64,000 bases of DNA from contig JARLUB010000002.1 in assembly GCA_030920305.1 (NCBI GenBank), positions 1 to 64,000 of the forward strand, in the 5' to 3' direction. The stretch comes from Eubacteriales bacterium SKADARSKE-1. GTDB taxonomy: Bacteria > Bacillota > Clostridia > Oscillospirales > Acutalibacteraceae. This document shows positions 33,205 to 43,721 of the stretch, piece after piece. The notes beneath the pieces are model-generated. The model saw only the letters and a program-made list of their open reading frames with translations, was not told where the DNA came from and did no database searches. A program made the translations under genes and the position numbers. How positions within the stretch are numbered: the first letter of the stretch is position 1; each line of letters begins with the position of its first letter.

Positions 33205-34204
33205 AACTTCTTGTGGTATTACTTTTTTGATAATTTCTGTGCTGGCTTTTTTTTTGCTTTTCAGCATTTATTTTAAAAGTAATGAAGAGCCAATAAATCC
33301 TGATTTAATTCCGGTAACGATAGCTCTTGACTGGACACCAAACACAAATCATACGGGCCTTTATGTTGCAAAGGAACTTAAATATTTTGAAGAAGAAGGA
33401 TTATCGGTTAACATTTTACAACCTCCTGAAGGCAGTGCTACGTCCCTTGTGGCATCTGGAAAAATTCAATTTGGAATAGATTTTCAGGACTTTTTAGCTC
33501 CGGCATTAGCATCAAAGGCACCACTTCCGGTTAAAGCGGTTGCAGCTATTGTTCAGCATAATACTTCCGGAATAATTTCAAAAAAAGAAAAAAATATATT
33601 GTCAATGAAAGAGCTTGAATTTAAGACTTATGCGACTTGGGACAACCCAATGGAGCATTCTTTTTTAAAATATTTAATGAAAAAAAATGGAGCAAATTTT
33701 AACAACATAAAATTAATTCACGCTACTATTGACAATGTTCCTGCTGCGTTAAAATATGATATAGATTGTGCTTGGGGGTATTTTGGATCTGATGCTATTG
33801 CAGCAAAACTCTATGGGGTAGACTATAATTTTTTGCCTTTTAAAGATTTGGATAATGTATTAGATTATTATGCTCCAATAATTATTGCAAACAATGAGTA
33901 TTTAAAGAATGAACCGGAAACTGCCAAAAAGTTTTTAAGAGCTGTATCAAAAGGTTATGAATATGCATCAGAAAACCCTGAAAACTCAGCTAACATTTTA
34001 ATAAAAACTGTACCGGGGCTAAACAAAGAGTTAATTAAAGAAAGTCAAATGTGGGTGTCGACAAAGTACATAGATGATGCACAAAGTTGGGGACACATTG
34101 ATGAAAATCGTTGGGAAAGTTTTTTTGATTGGTTATATGAAGAGAATGTTATAGACTTTAAAATTCCAAGAGGGCAGGGTTTTACAAATGAGTTTTTGAT
34201 GTAA
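33194..34204 (+). CDS. NMT1/THI5-type substrate-binding protein, ThiY-like
   Basis: A 336-residue protein that overlaps the permease end by 11 bases. One N-terminal helix (about residues 9-28) without lipobox Cys serves as signal or anchor. IALDWTPNTNHTGLYVAKELKYFEEEGL is the ThiY/THI5 signature (pyrimidine-binding; residues quoted from adjoining parts). The later DYYAPIIIANNEYL block and hinge fit type-2 binding proteins. Most such proteins are lipoproteins; here an uncleaved anchor is the likely alternative. Confidence 0.88.
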   Translation: MMNKTSCGITFLIISVLAFFLLFSIYFKSNEEPINPDLIPVTIALDWTPNTNHTGLYVAKELKYFEEEGLSVNILQPPEGSATSLVASGKIQFGIDFQDFLAPALASKAPLPVKAVAAIVQHNTSGIISKKEKNILSMKELEFKTYATWDNPMEHSFLKYLMKKNGANFNNIKLIHATIDNVPAALKYDIDCAWGYFGSDAIAAKLYGVDYNFLPFKDLDNVLDYYAPIIIANNEYLKNEPETAKKFLRAVSKGYEYASENPENSANILIKTVPGLNKELIKESQMWVSTKYIDDAQSWGHIDENRWESFFDWLYEENVIDFKIPRGQGFTNEFLM

Positions 34205-34254
34205 AATTAGCATAGAAAAAATTTGATTTAATAGGCGGGAGGAGTACTTTTATT

Positions 34255-34992
34255 ATGGAAAATTTAGTTATTGAAAATTTGACAAAAACCTACAATAAAA
34301 GTTTATTAATAAAAGATATTTCTATGTCTGTTAAAGAAAATGAGATTGTTTCGTTGCTTGGTGTAAGCGGTGTCGGTAAAACTACCATTTTTAATATTGT
34401 TGCTGGAGTTGACAAACCAGATTCGGGGAAGATCCTTTTAAATGGCAAAGACATAACAAATAAACCAGGTTATATAAGTTATATGCCTCAGAATAATTTA
34501 CTATTGCCTTATAAAAATATAATTGATAATGTATCACTGCCGTTAATTATAAGAGGAGAAAGAAAAGAGGAAGCAAGACAAAAGGCATTGCCATATTTTG
34601 AGCTGTTTAAGTTAGCTAGTGCAGAAAAAAAATACCCCCACGAAATATCGGGGGGGATGAAACAAAGAGCAGCATTATTTAGAACATATATGTATTCTAA
34701 ACCAATAATGCTTTTGGATGAACCTTTTTGCGCACTTGACGCGATAACTAAACTTAGTATGTATGAATGGTTTTCTAAGGTTAGTAAAGAGCTTAAATTA
34801 TCAGTTCTTTTTATAACACATGATATTGATGAAGCTTTGGTTTTATCAGATAAAATATATGTAATAAGTAAATTTCCAGGTCAAATAGTAGATGTTTTAA
34901 CACCGGATAAAACGAAAAAGGAAGAGTTTTTACTTTCAAGTAAATTCATGCAGTATAAAAAACAAATTTTAGAAAATCTCAGAATATTATAA
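34255..34992 (+). CDS. ABC transporter ATP-binding protein, ThiZ-type
   Basis: A 245-residue ATPase. Walker A GVSGVGKTT, Q-loop MPQNN, signature ISGGMKQRA, Walker B MLLDEPF, switch His FITHDIDEA. RBS GGGAGGAG. Third gene of the thiamine-precursor-type importer; it energises uptake by the permease at 32422. Confidence 0.93.
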   Translation: MENLVIENLTKTYNKSLLIKDISMSVKENEIVSLLGVSGVGKTTIFNIVAGVDKPDSGKILLNGKDITNKPGYISYMPQNNLLLPYKNIIDNVSLPLIIRGERKEEARQKALPYFELFKLASAEKKYPHEISGGMKQRAALFRTYMYSKPIMLLDEPFCALDAITKLSMYEWFSKVSKELKLSVLFITHDIDEALVLSDKIYVISKFPGQIVDVLTPDKTKKEEFLLSSKFMQYKKQILENLRIL

Positions 34993-35015
34993 AAGCTTTT
35001 TTAAATCAATATAAC

Positions 35016-35342
35016 TTATTCACCTAAATTAGCTATTAACCTGTCTTTTATTGAGAGGTCTACAAGCTGTTTGGAAGTAGCACAAAAATTCGGAATACCA
35101 ACCCATTTATCAATTGTATTATATATTTCATAATTGGTCCCATTTCCCCAACATTGTGCACATAAATACCATGCTGCATTCTCTTGCCAATCTGGGTTAT
35201 CGTGTACTTTTACACTTGCAATTTCATTTTTATTATCATCAAGCAAAGCAACAAGATAACTCCCATGAGGAGTTACACTAACTCCAATAAATACTCCACC
35301 ATAAATCATATTAAGTTCCGACAAAGTAAGTTTTCTTATCAT
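35016..35342 (-). CDS. protein with a double-glycine leader (bacteriocin-like export signal)
   Basis: A 108-residue protein behind GAGG. MIRKLTLSELNMIYGG (1-16) has the LSxxELxxIxGG pattern of leaders cut by C39-peptidase ABC exporters. The remaining 92 residues are not strongly hydrophobic and have a CAQC pair, a third Cys (PNFCATS) and a Trp-rich middle. Mature length is longer than most class II bacteriocins. There is no exporter, immunity or modification gene nearby, so function is open. A chance match of the leader is possible. Confidence 0.55.
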   Translation of the reverse strand: MIRKLTLSELNMIYGGVFIGVSVTPHGSYLVALLDDNKNEIASVKVHDNPDWQENAAWYLCAQCWGNGTNYEIYNTIDKWVGIPNFCATSKQLVDLSIKDRLIANLGE

Positions 35343-35584
35343 TTTTTTACCTCATTCTATTAATTTTATTTTATAACAAACAGTACAAAAAGCTTAGGTA
35401 CATAACAAGAATAAATTTTAATTTCTTATCACGTAAGAATAGTTTATTTTGTGTTCTTTTTAAAATTCTGAAATTGTCTACATTTCTCATTCTCTTTGTT
35501 TCAATAGTTAATATTATACATAAATTAAATTAAAAAGTCAATAATTTTGTTAAAATATAAGTCAATTTTATGAAATTAGTTTAA

Positions 35585-35621
35585 AAAGATCATCCAAATT
35601 TAATAAATTTGGATGATCTTT
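35585..35621 (-). terminator. terminator of spoIVA
   Basis: AAAGATCATCCAAATTT pairs with AAATTTGGATGATCTTT around AATA, next to the spoIVA stop codon. Confidence 0.8.
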
Positions 35622-35622
35622 A

Positions 35623-37101
35623 CTATAGAATTATACATACAAGGCCATTACAACCTTCATTTATGATTTTTTCTATTGTTTCGGCAACTTTAGTTCTTGC
35701 ATCTGTTGGCATTCGATAAAGCTTGTTGTGAAGACCTTCATTTACTAATTCATGCAAAGACTTTCCTAAGATGTTTGAGTCCCAGATTTTGCTAGGGTTT
35801 TCTTCAAACTCTTTTAATAAGTAATTTACAAGCTCTTCGGATTGTTGCTCAGAACCTACTATAGGGGTAACTTCTGTAGCTATGTTGGTTTTTAGCATAT
35901 GTATAGAAGGGGCAGTAGCTCTGAGGCGAATACCATATTTTCCACCTTGTTTTATTATTTCGGGTTCTTCAAGTGTAAGTTCATCAGTAGATGGCATAAC
36001 TATTCCATATCCTGTTTCTGAAACATCTTCATAGGCTGAGCTTATCTTATCATATCTTTCTTTTATTTTTGAAAGCTCTAAAATAGAATCTAGTAACATT
36101 CCTTCATTTGTAATATCAAGATTAGTTTTTTCACTTAGGACTTTATAAAACAAACTGTCTTTAAGGTTTAGCAGTATCCTAGTTGTACCTACACCTAAAT
36201 CTATGGAAGTAGCTTGAGCTTTATTTACGTGTTCACATGAGAGAACTCCATCAATTATAGATTGAACTTCTCTTATTTTTTCTATACTTTTTGCTGATTC
36301 TTTTATTGTGCGGTAAATAGATGATCGAAGCCAATGGTCTTTTTCAAGGGAAGTAAGCCATCTTGGCATATCAATTTTTACTTCTTTTATTGGGAATTCA
36401 AATAAAATACCGGCTAAAATTCTTTTTATTTCATCTACAGATAATTCAAGACAGTTTACAGGGATTACAGCTACTTGATGTTTTTTATTCAATTCTTTGG
36501 CTAATGTTTGAGTAGAATTAGAGGTAGGGTAAGCACTGTTTAAAAGGATAATAAATGGTTTATTAATTCCCCTTAATTCATCAATAACTCTTTCCTCTGC
36601 TTCCTCATATTCTTCTCTAGGAATATCATTTATGCTGCCGTCAGTTGTTATTACAAGTCCTATGGTAGAATGATCGGTTATTACTTTTTTAGTGCCAAGT
36701 TCAGCTGCCATATTAAAAGGAATGGGCTCATCATACCATGGAGTCATAACCATTCGGGGCTGTTCATCTTCAATATAACCTAAAGCACTAGGGACTATAT
36801 AGCCTACACAATCTATTAGTCGAACTTTAAAATTAGCAGCAGAATTGATATTTACGTCAACTGCAGTTTCAGGAATGAATTTAGGCTCGGTTGTCATTAT
36901 AGTTCGGCCAGCTGCAGATTGTGGCATTTCATCGGTTGCTCTATCTCTTTTAAAGTTTGTATCCATGTTTGGTATAACAAGAGTTTCCATAAATCGTTTT
37001 ATAAACGTTGATTTTCCGGATCGAACAGGCCCGACAACGCCAATATATATATCTCCGCCTGTTCTTCTTGCTATATCTTTATAAATATTTCTCTCCTCCA
37101 A
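35623..37101 (-). CDS. spoIVA: stage IV sporulation protein A
   Basis: A 492-residue ATPase that polymerises on the forespore to form the coat basement. N-terminal P-loop GPVRSGKSTFIKRF, RATDEMPQSAAGRTIMTTEP, LIDCVGYIVP, then the long middle and C-terminal domains ending NEGCNGLVCIIL. TTG start; AAGGAGG lies 11 bases before it. Length is normal. It lies 51 bases after the SPOCS/LysM gene on the same strand. Confidence 0.97.
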   Translation of the reverse strand: MEERNIYKDIARRTGGDIYIGVVGPVRSGKSTFIKRFMETLVIPNMDTNFKRDRATDEMPQSAAGRTIMTTEPKFIPETAVDVNINSAANFKVRLIDCVGYIVPSALGYIEDEQPRMVMTPWYDEPIPFNMAAELGTKKVITDHSTIGLVITTDGSINDIPREEYEEAEERVIDELRGINKPFIILLNSAYPTSNSTQTLAKELNKKHQVAVIPVNCLELSVDEIKRILAGILFEFPIKEVKIDMPRWLTSLEKDHWLRSSIYRTIKESAKSIEKIREVQSIIDGVLSCEHVNKAQATSIDLGVGTTRILLNLKDSLFYKVLSEKTNLDITNEGMLLDSILELSKIKERYDKISSAYEDVSETGYGIVMPSTDELTLEEPEIIKQGGKYGIRLRATAPSIHMLKTNIATEVTPIVGSEQQSEELVNYLLKEFEENPSKIWDSNILGKSLHELVNEGLHNKLYRMPTDARTKVAETIEKIINEGCNGLVCIIL

Positions 37102-37152
37102 AAAAACATCAGCCTCCTTTAGTAGTTAGTTTGAATTTTTATTTACTGTTAT

Positions 37153-38697
37153 TTATATAGGAATGAGAATCATTTGTCTGTCTTTTAAAATATCTTCCTC
37201 CATCTCATTTTCTATTTTTATTGCATTTATTGATGTGTTATAACTTTTAGCGATGTCCCAGATGTTTTCATCTTTGTTCGCATAATAAACTATAAGTGCG
37301 GCAGAAGTATCTTTTACAATAGGTTTTTCTTCATCGATAGTTATTGATGTGATAGATTTAAAGATACTTCTTGTATGTATTGTTGCTGGTATTTTTAAAT
37401 TTAAAGCAACTTCTATGTTTTGATTATTCATGATTTTGCAATCAATAGATTTTACGAGAATATTGGTATCAATATTAATGTCTTCAGGTTTATCTTGCCA
37501 ATTATGTATATGCTCAAATTCTATAGGTCTTTCAGAATATACTGGTTCTTGCTCATTATTTAAAGCCAATATACAAACATTTAATTTACATTTAGAAACT
37601 ATATTGCCATCAGTTAAAGTTGCATTAACAGTTGGCACTTCAACCCAGGTATCCATTACTTCTAAGATTTTTGGAACATTTAATTCAATTGTGCTTTTTT
37701 CAGTGTGATTAATATCTATATTTTCAAAAAATTTTGTAAGGGAAACATTTTCGTATACTGGTTCATACTCATATTCAGTGGAGTAGGTATCTGCTAATAC
37801 TTTTATTTCTTTGTTTTCATAAGCTGATGCAATGATAGCAACTTTCATATCTAATGCCAATAAATTCCCATTGCCACTACCGTCAACCTTAACTTGCAAG
37901 TCGTGACTTAAAACATCTAATATGATGTGGCAATCAGAATCATCTTCTATACCATCCATATCAATTATTTGGCTAATTGGCACACTATATTGGGAAGCTT
38001 TTGTTTGGCCAGACTCAATGTCACTTATGTAAAATATATTTAAAAGTGCTGTAGCGTTTATAATTAGTTTATTAGTAATAGTTCTGTAATCATTCATAAA
38101 TACAGCTACATTGCTACGAATAATTGATTCTATAGCAGGTGAATCACTTGTTAATTCAATTGTTTCGTTAACGGAAAATTGTTGTTGGCCAAGACCAACT
38201 AAGTTACTTATGTTTGCTGTAATTTTCTTCTGTTCTATAGATTCTCCGGAAACACCACAGATAATATTTTTGCTATTTTTTTGCTTTACTTTAACACAAA
38301 CTGAGAAGGCACCATGAATATCAAGCCGCCTTGGACTAGTTGCTCGGCAATTTATATACTCTACTTTTGTGTTAGTTATAATAATGGCGTTTTCTATGTT
38401 TTCTTTGAGATTAAACGATGCTGAAAAAGGACTTGAATGTTCACAATACCTGATGACTTTTTTTTCTGAGTCTAAATACATAAGACTAACAGTAGAAATT
38501 CCTTCTACGTTTAATCTATCATTTACTATAGTTCTGGCAGATATTTTGGGGCACACGTGGCACTTTAGTATGCGCTGAATGTCTGGGCAGTAATCTGGCA
38601 AATTAAAGTCTAAATCAATACTTTGTTCAGAACAGCCTTCAAAGGCAACTTTGCATACTCCAAGTTCCTCCTTATTAATGTTGTATTCCATAAGCAT
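37153..38697 (-). CDS. SPOCS (DUF3794) protein with C-terminal LysM
   Basis: A 514-residue spore-type protein. It has two to three DUF3794/SPOCS-like domains (NLPDYCPDIQRILKC near the N-terminus, then LEVMDTWVEVPTVNATLTDG) and a C-terminal LysM domain (ENIWDIAKSYNTSINAIKIEN), which binds peptidoglycan. The family occurs with spoIVA in clostridia and is thought to be a coat or cortex-binding protein. ATG 38697 behind AAAGGAGAG. Not assigned to a named gene. Confidence 0.88.
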   Translation of the reverse strand: MLMEYNINKEELGVCKVAFEGCSEQSIDLDFNLPDYCPDIQRILKCHVCPKISARTIVNDRLNVEGISTVSLMYLDSEKKVIRYCEHSSPFSASFNLKENIENAIIITNTKVEYINCRATSPRRLDIHGAFSVCVKVKQKNSKNIICGVSGESIEQKKITANISNLVGLGQQQFSVNETIELTSDSPAIESIIRSNVAVFMNDYRTITNKLIINATALLNIFYISDIESGQTKASQYSVPISQIIDMDGIEDDSDCHIILDVLSHDLQVKVDGSGNGNLLALDMKVAIIASAYENKEIKVLADTYSTEYEYEPVYENVSLTKFFENIDINHTEKSTIELNVPKILEVMDTWVEVPTVNATLTDGNIVSKCKLNVCILALNNEQEPVYSERPIEFEHIHNWQDKPEDINIDTNILVKSIDCKIMNNQNIEVALNLKIPATIHTRSIFKSITSITIDEEKPIVKDTSAALIVYYANKDENIWDIAKSYNTSINAIKIENEMEEDILKDRQMILIPI

Positions 38698-38819
38698 TAA
38701 TCTCTCCTTTTACAGTTATATAGCAATTATATTCTTGTCATGTCCTATTTATGCCGAAAATAATAAACCTTAAATTTGCCAGATTTGGCTATAAACGATA
38801 TTTGATATAGGTAGACTCT

Positions 38820-38847
38820 TTTAACAAATTATTTGCTATGATATAAT
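38820..38847 (+). promoter_or_regulatory. promoter of fhs
   Basis: TTTAAC (38820-38825), 16 bases, extended -10 TGATATAAT ending at 38847. Confidence 0.5.
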
Positions 38848-38880
38848 TATTTAGAAGTTTTAAAAAAGGAGCTTTTAAAT

Positions 38881-40551
38881 ATGCTAAAAGATATTGAAAT
38901 TTCCCAGAAAACTAAAATGATACATATTAGTGAAATCGCAAAAGAATTAAATGTAGAGGAATCTGATCTTGAATTTTATGGAAAATATAAAGCAAAGTTT
39001 AATGAAGAAATTTTTGCAAAGGTTAAAAATAATAAGGATGGTAAACTTATATTAGTTACAGCTATTAACCCAACACCAGCGGGAGAAGGCAAGACTACCA
39101 CGACTATTGGTTTAGGGCAAGCTATGAAAAAAATAGGCAAAAATGCCATAATTGCATTGAGAGAACCTTCGTTAGGGCCTGTTTTTGGAATGAAAGGTGG
39201 AGCTGCTGGTGGCGGCTATTCTCAGGTTGTTCCGATGGAAGATATAAACCTTCATTTTACAGGCGATATGCATGCTATAACTGCTGCTAATAACTTGTTG
39301 TGTGCTCTTCTTGACAACCATTTGCAACAAGGTAACCCTTTGAAAATTGATCAGAGAAGAGTTTTAATAAAAAGATGTCTTGATATGAACGACAGATCTT
39401 TAAGGGATATAGTAGTTGGTCTTGGCGGAAAAATAAACGGTGTTCCACGAGAAGATGGATTCATAATAACTGTTGCAAGTGAAGTTATGGCAATTTTATG
39501 TTTGGCAACTGATATTAATGACTTAAAAAATCGGCTTGGAAAGATTTTAGTGGCTTATTCTGTATCTGGTGAACCTGTTTTTGCTAAAGATTTAAACGTA
39601 GACGGCGCTATGACAGCTTTATTAAAAGATGCGTTTAAGCCGAATCTCATACAAACATTAGAGGGAACGCCTGCTGTTATGCATGGAGGGCCATTTGCAA
39701 ATATTGCTCATGGGTGTAACTCGGTTAGGGCGACGAAACTGTCTTTAAAACTAGCCGAATATTGTATTACTGAAGCAGGATTTGGCTCAGACCTTGGAGC
39801 CGAAAAATTTTTCGATATAAAGTGTAGAACTGCTGGGTTAGTTCCATCAGCTGTTGTATTGGTAGCAACTACGCGTGCTTTAAAATACAATGGCGGCGTA
39901 AAAAAAGAAGATGTTGGTTTGCCAAATTTAGAAGCTTTAAAATTGGGTATTGTAAATCTTGGTGCACATATTGAAAACATGAAAAAGTTCGGAGTGCCTG
40001 TTATTGTTGCTATAAACAAATTTGAAAGTGATGTTGATAAAGAGCTTGACTTTATAAAAAATTACTGCATTGAAAAAAATGCTGATTTTGCATTGTCAGA
40101 TGTCTTTGTCAATGGAGGAAATGGAGGAATTGAGCTTGCCAATGCTGTTTGCAGAGCAATAGAACAAAAGGAATCTAAATTTGCTCCAATTTATCCGCTT
40201 GATATAACAATAAAAGAAAAAATAGAAAGAGTGGGCAAAGAAATTTATGGTGCGGACAAAGTAGTATATACTGATGCAGCAAATAAAGCGATAGATGCCA
40301 TTAATTTATTGGGTGGAGACAAACTTCCAATTTGCATTGCAAAAACACAATATTCATTTTCTGATGATAAAAACCTTTTAGGGGCGCCCAAAGGGTTCAC
40401 AATAACAGTTAGAGATGTAAAAATTTCAAATGGAGCAGGTTTTGTGGTGGTGCTTACCGGCGATATCATGACAATGCCTGGATTGCCTAAAATTCCAGCT
40501 GCTAACAATATTGATGTAGATGAAGCTGGAACAATTTCAGGTTTATTTTAG
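38881..40551 (+). CDS. fhs: formate--tetrahydrofolate ligase
   Basis: A 556-residue ATP-dependent enzyme making 10-formyl-tetrahydrofolate, the entry of formate into one-carbon metabolism (methyl branch of the Wood-Ljungdahl path in acetogens). Motifs: [18 protein letters not shown]-loop, [22 protein letters not shown] in two parts, [39 protein letters not shown]. Complete length. No other Wood-Ljungdahl gene is in the window. Confidence 0.98.
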   Translation: MLKDIEISQKTKMIHISEIAKELNVEESDLEFYGKYKAKFNEEIFAKVKNNKDGKLILVTAINPTPAGEGKTTTTIGLGQAMKKIGKNAIIALREPSLGPVFGMKGGAAGGGYSQVVPMEDINLHFTGDMHAITAANNLLCALLDNHLQQGNPLKIDQRRVLIKRCLDMNDRSLRDIVVGLGGKINGVPREDGFIITVASEVMAILCLATDINDLKNRLGKILVAYSVSGEPVFAKDLNVDGAMTALLKDAFKPNLIQTLEGTPAVMHGGPFANIAHGCNSVRATKLSLKLAEYCITEAGFGSDLGAEKFFDIKCRTAGLVPSAVVLVATTRALKYNGGVKKEDVGLPNLEALKLGIVNLGAHIENMKKFGVPVIVAINKFESDVDKELDFIKNYCIEKNADFALSDVFVNGGNGGIELANAVCRAIEQKESKFAPIYPLDITIKEKIERVGKEIYGADKVVYTDAANKAIDAINLLGGDKLPICIAKTQYSFSDDKNLLGAPKGFTITVRDVKISNGAGFVVVLTGDIMTMPGLPKIPAANNIDVDEAGTISGLF

Positions 40552-40663
40552 TTTAAATACAGAAAGTAATGGCATTAGAAGTGTGCTGCTTACAGATTTT
40601 AGTCAAATGGGGGTTAATATTTAACTTAAAATTTCTAGTTTCTGGTGGAGGGGAGAATGTGTA

Positions 40664-41089
40664 ATGTTAAAAATAAAGAGTCATTCGCCTGATGAGACTG
40701 AAGATATAGCAAAGCGTTTTGCCAAAAAACTTTACGGAACGGAGATAATTGCTCTTTATGGAGATTTAGGTGCTGGGAAGACTTGTTTTGTTAGGGGTTT
40801 GTGTTGTGGACTTGGTATGGATGATAATGTATCCAGCCCAACTTTTGCAATAATAAATGAATATAACGGCATTTTTAATGTGTATCATTTTGATATGTAT
40901 CGTATAACTAGCGAGGAAGATCTGTATTCTACTGGCTTTTTTGATTATATTAATGATGGAATAATAGTAACCGAGTGGAGTGAAAATATTGAAGAATTTT
41001 TACCCCAAGGTACGATTAAGGTGCATATAGGGTATGGAAAAAATGAAAATGAGCGGGAACTGACTTTTGAAGGGATAAACGAATTATGA
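40664..41089 (+). CDS. tsaE: tRNA threonylcarbamoyladenosine synthesis ATPase TsaE
   Basis: A 141-residue ATPase, partner of TsaB-TsaD in making t6A37 in tRNA. Walker A LYGDLGAGKTCFVRGL, NYxFAIINEY with SSPTFAIINEYNG, VYHFDMYRI, and VTEWSENI. It overlaps tsaB by four bases. Confidence 0.95.
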   Translation: MLKIKSHSPDETEDIAKRFAKKLYGTEIIALYGDLGAGKTCFVRGLCCGLGMDDNVSSPTFAIINEYNGIFNVYHFDMYRITSEEDLYSTGFFDYINDGIIVTEWSENIEEFLPQGTIKVHIGYGKNENERELTFEGINEL

Positions 41090-41790
41090 GAATACTGGCA
41101 CTAGATTCTTCTGCTAAATCGGCATCAGTTGCAATTTTGGAAGATAAGAAAGTTTTAGGTGAATTTTATATTAACGTAGGGCTAACCCACAGTCAAACGT
41201 TATTGCCAATGGTAAAAAGTTTATTGGAAAACACAAAAATAGATTTATATACCATAGATTGTTTTGCAGTATCAGCAGGCCCTGGATCTTTCACAGGTGT
41301 TAGAATAGGTGTTTCTGCTGTAAAGGGAATGGCCTTAGCATTAAAAAAACCATGTGTTTCTGTATCTACACTGGAATCTTTAGCTTATAATGTTATAAAT
41401 GAAAATTGTATAGTTTGCGCAGTTATGGATGCTAGGTGTAATCAAGTTTATAACGCTATATTTAAAATAGAGAATGGAAAAATAACAAGATTGACGCCAG
41501 ACAGAGCGATTTCAATTGATGAGTTATATATAGAATTGTCAAAATACAATGAAAAGATAATTCTTGTTGGAGATGGAGCGGATTTATGTTATAATAAAAA
41601 AGTATGTAATTTAAGTCTATGTGTTGCAAATGAAAGCTTTAAGTGTCAAACAGCTAAAAGCGTAGCTTATGTTGGTAGAGATCTGTTTTTAAATGGCGAA
41701 GCTGTTCCTGCAGCTAACTTAGTGCCAACTTATCTTAGACGTCCACAAGCTGAAAGAGTGCTATGTGAAAAGAGAGGTATAAGTTTATGA
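41086..41790 (+). CDS. tsaB: tRNA threonylcarbamoyladenosine synthesis protein TsaB
   Basis: A 234-residue ASKHA-fold partner of TsaD. ILALDSSAKSASVAI, LTHSQTLLPMV, VSAGPGSFTGVRIG and the internal CAVMDARCNQVYNAI are as expected. It overlaps tsaE and rpiB by four bases each. RimI, often next, is missing; rpiB takes its place. Confidence 0.95.
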   Translation: MRILALDSSAKSASVAILEDKKVLGEFYINVGLTHSQTLLPMVKSLLENTKIDLYTIDCFAVSAGPGSFTGVRIGVSAVKGMALALKKPCVSVSTLESLAYNVINENCIVCAVMDARCNQVYNAIFKIENGKITRLTPDRAISIDELYIELSKYNEKIILVGDGADLCYNKKVCNLSLCVANESFKCQTAKSVAYVGRDLFLNGEAVPAANLVPTYLRRPQAERVLCEKRGISL

Positions 41791-42248
41791 AAAAAAAGAT
41801 AATAGCATTAGGTGCTGATCATGGAGGGTATTTACTAAAAGAAGCTATAAAATCTTATTTTAATGCAAATGATATAAGCTTTATTGATTTTGGGACTGCT
41901 AGCGAAAGCTCTGTTGATTATCCTGCTTATGCATTGGCAGTTTCAAAAGCTGTTGTAAAGGGCGAATGTTATTGTGGAATTCTTTGCTGTGGAACAGGAA
42001 TCGGAGTATCAATTGCAGCAAATAAAGTTCATGGAATTAGAGCAGCGGTTTGCACGGACGAATTTTGCACAGAAATGTCAAGGCGCCATAATAATGCCAA
42101 TGTTTTGTGTCTTGGCGGCAGAGTTATTGATAAGGACAAGGCTGTGTTGCTATCTAAGATATTTTTAGAGACGCCTTTTGATGGCGGGAGGCACCAGAAA
42201 AGATTAGAACAAATACAAGAAATAGAGAATAATGAAAAAATCCTGTAA
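41787..42248 (+). CDS. rpiB: ribose-5-phosphate isomerase B
   Basis: A 153-residue RpiB/LacAB-type enzyme interconverting ribose and ribulose 5-phosphates. IALGADHGGYLLKEAIK, DFGTASESSVDYPAYA, LCCGTGIGVSIAANK with the catalytic Cys, RRHNNANVLCLGGRVI. ATG overlaps the tsaB stop by four bases. Confidence 0.95.
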   Translation: MKKKIIALGADHGGYLLKEAIKSYFNANDISFIDFGTASESSVDYPAYALAVSKAVVKGECYCGILCCGTGIGVSIAANKVHGIRAAVCTDEFCTEMSRRHNNANVLCLGGRVIDKDKAVLLSKIFLETPFDGGRHQKRLEQIQEIENNEKIL

Positions 42249-42296
42249 TTGCAGGTTTTTATAAACTCAAAATTATTAAAAGGGGTAATAAAAATT

Positions 42297-42929
42297 ATGG
42301 AAAATCAAGTGTATATAATGGATCATCCATTAATACAGCATAAGTTATCTTTGTTGCGAGATAAAACCACTGGTTCTAAAGAGTTTCGTGAATTAATATC
42401 AGAAGTTGCCATGCTTATGTGCTATGAAGCAACAAGAGATTTGCCATTAAAAGAAATAGAAGTTGAGACTCCTGTTGCAATTGCAAAAACCAAAGTTATT
42501 GCTGGCAGAAAACTTGCGTTTGTACCTATTTTAAGAGCCGGTATTGGTATGGTTGATGGAGTTACCACATTAGTGCCAGCTGCCAAGGTTGGACATATTG
42601 GTTTATATAGAGACCCTGAAACGCTAAAACCTAAAGAATATTATAGTAAACTACCAAGTGACATTAATGAAAGAGAAGTTATAATTTTAGACCCGATGCT
42701 AGCAACGGGTGGCTCAGCAATTGCTGCTGTTTCAACAATAAAAAAACATAACCCCAAAAGTGTTAAATTTATGTGTATCATAGCTTCACCTGAAGGCATG
42801 AAAGCTTTGGAAGAAGCTCATCCAGATGTACCAATTTATTGTGCGGCAATGGACGAAAGGCTCAATGAACACGGTTATATAGTTCCAGGTCTTGGTGATG
42901 CAGGAGATAGAGTTTTTGGAACAAAATAG
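42297..42929 (+). CDS. upp: uracil phosphoribosyltransferase
   Basis: A 210-residue salvage enzyme making UMP from uracil and [28 protein letters not shown] in two parts, [26 protein letters not shown] loop, [20 protein letters not shown] 42297 follows AAAAGGGG. It closes the tsaE-tsaB-rpiB-upp run. Confidence 0.97.
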   Translation: MENQVYIMDHPLIQHKLSLLRDKTTGSKEFRELISEVAMLMCYEATRDLPLKEIEVETPVAIAKTKVIAGRKLAFVPILRAGIGMVDGVTTLVPAAKVGHIGLYRDPETLKPKEYYSKLPSDINEREVIILDPMLATGGSAIAAVSTIKKHNPKSVKFMCIIASPEGMKALEEAHPDVPIYCAAMDERLNEHGYIVPGLGDAGDRVFGTK

Positions 42930-42977
42930 AAGATAACATGACTTTATTTTAAAAAAGCTTCTTTTTGGAGGTTTTGC

Positions 42978-43667
42978 ATGAAAAGGTTGCAAAGAAGACC
43001 TGATATAGTGGTTAAGCCCAAAAGAAATGGTTTTGCTCAAGAGTTAGGTTTTTATAAACTTTTTTGGGTTTTTTTTATTGGTAGTATAGCAGGTGTTTTA
43101 ATAGAAACAGCATATTGCCTGATTTGGGGAAATACTTTTGAGATAAGATGGGGAGTTATATACGGTCCATTTAATCCTGTTTATGGATTTGGTGCTGTAG
43201 TTATAACGTTTGTGTTAAGTAAATTAACAAAAGTTCGAGATCTTTGGATTTTTTTGATATGTATGTTCGTAGGAGGAACTTATGAATACCTATGTAGTTT
43301 AATGCAAGAGCTTGTATTTGGTACAATTTCTTGGGACTATAATAATACGCAGTTTAATTTTTCAGGAAGAACAAATCTTTTATATGCAATGTGCTGGGGG
43401 CTATTGGGACTTGCGTGGGTAAGGTATATTTACCCTAAATTATCAGGGCTGATTGAAAAGATTCCTTTAGACATTGGTAAAGTTCTTACTTGGACTTTTT
43501 TTGTATTTATGATTTTAAATATGACAATTTCAGGTTTTGCTATTTGGAGACAAGTTGACAGAAAAGCTGGTGTGCCTTCAAGCAATTGGTTAACGCAGTT
43601 TTTAGATGAAACATATCCAGATGAATTTTTGAAACATATATATCCGAATATGAAGTGTGTTAAATAA
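42978..43667 (+). CDS. putative ABC-transporter type IV (PF06541) membrane protein
   Basis: A 229-residue protein with about five to six helices. GVLIETAYCLIWGNTFEIRWGVIYGPFNPVYGFGAV (two adjoining parts) and VGGTYEYLCSLMQELVFGTISWDYNN match the PF06541 family, common in Clostridia, often beside folate or wall genes. The name ABC-transporter is only a family label; no transport role is shown. ATG behind TTGGAGG. Confidence 0.82.
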   Translation: MKRLQRRPDIVVKPKRNGFAQELGFYKLFWVFFIGSIAGVLIETAYCLIWGNTFEIRWGVIYGPFNPVYGFGAVVITFVLSKLTKVRDLWIFLICMFVGGTYEYLCSLMQELVFGTISWDYNNTQFNFSGRTNLLYAMCWGLLGLAWVRYIYPKLSGLIEKIPLDIGKVLTWTFFVFMILNMTISGFAIWRQVDRKAGVPSSNWLTQFLDETYPDEFLKHIYPNMKCVK

Positions 43668-43721
43668 GACTTTTAAATTTAGTTGTGCTTATTAATTAAG
43701 TTTAATTTGAAGGAGAATAAC

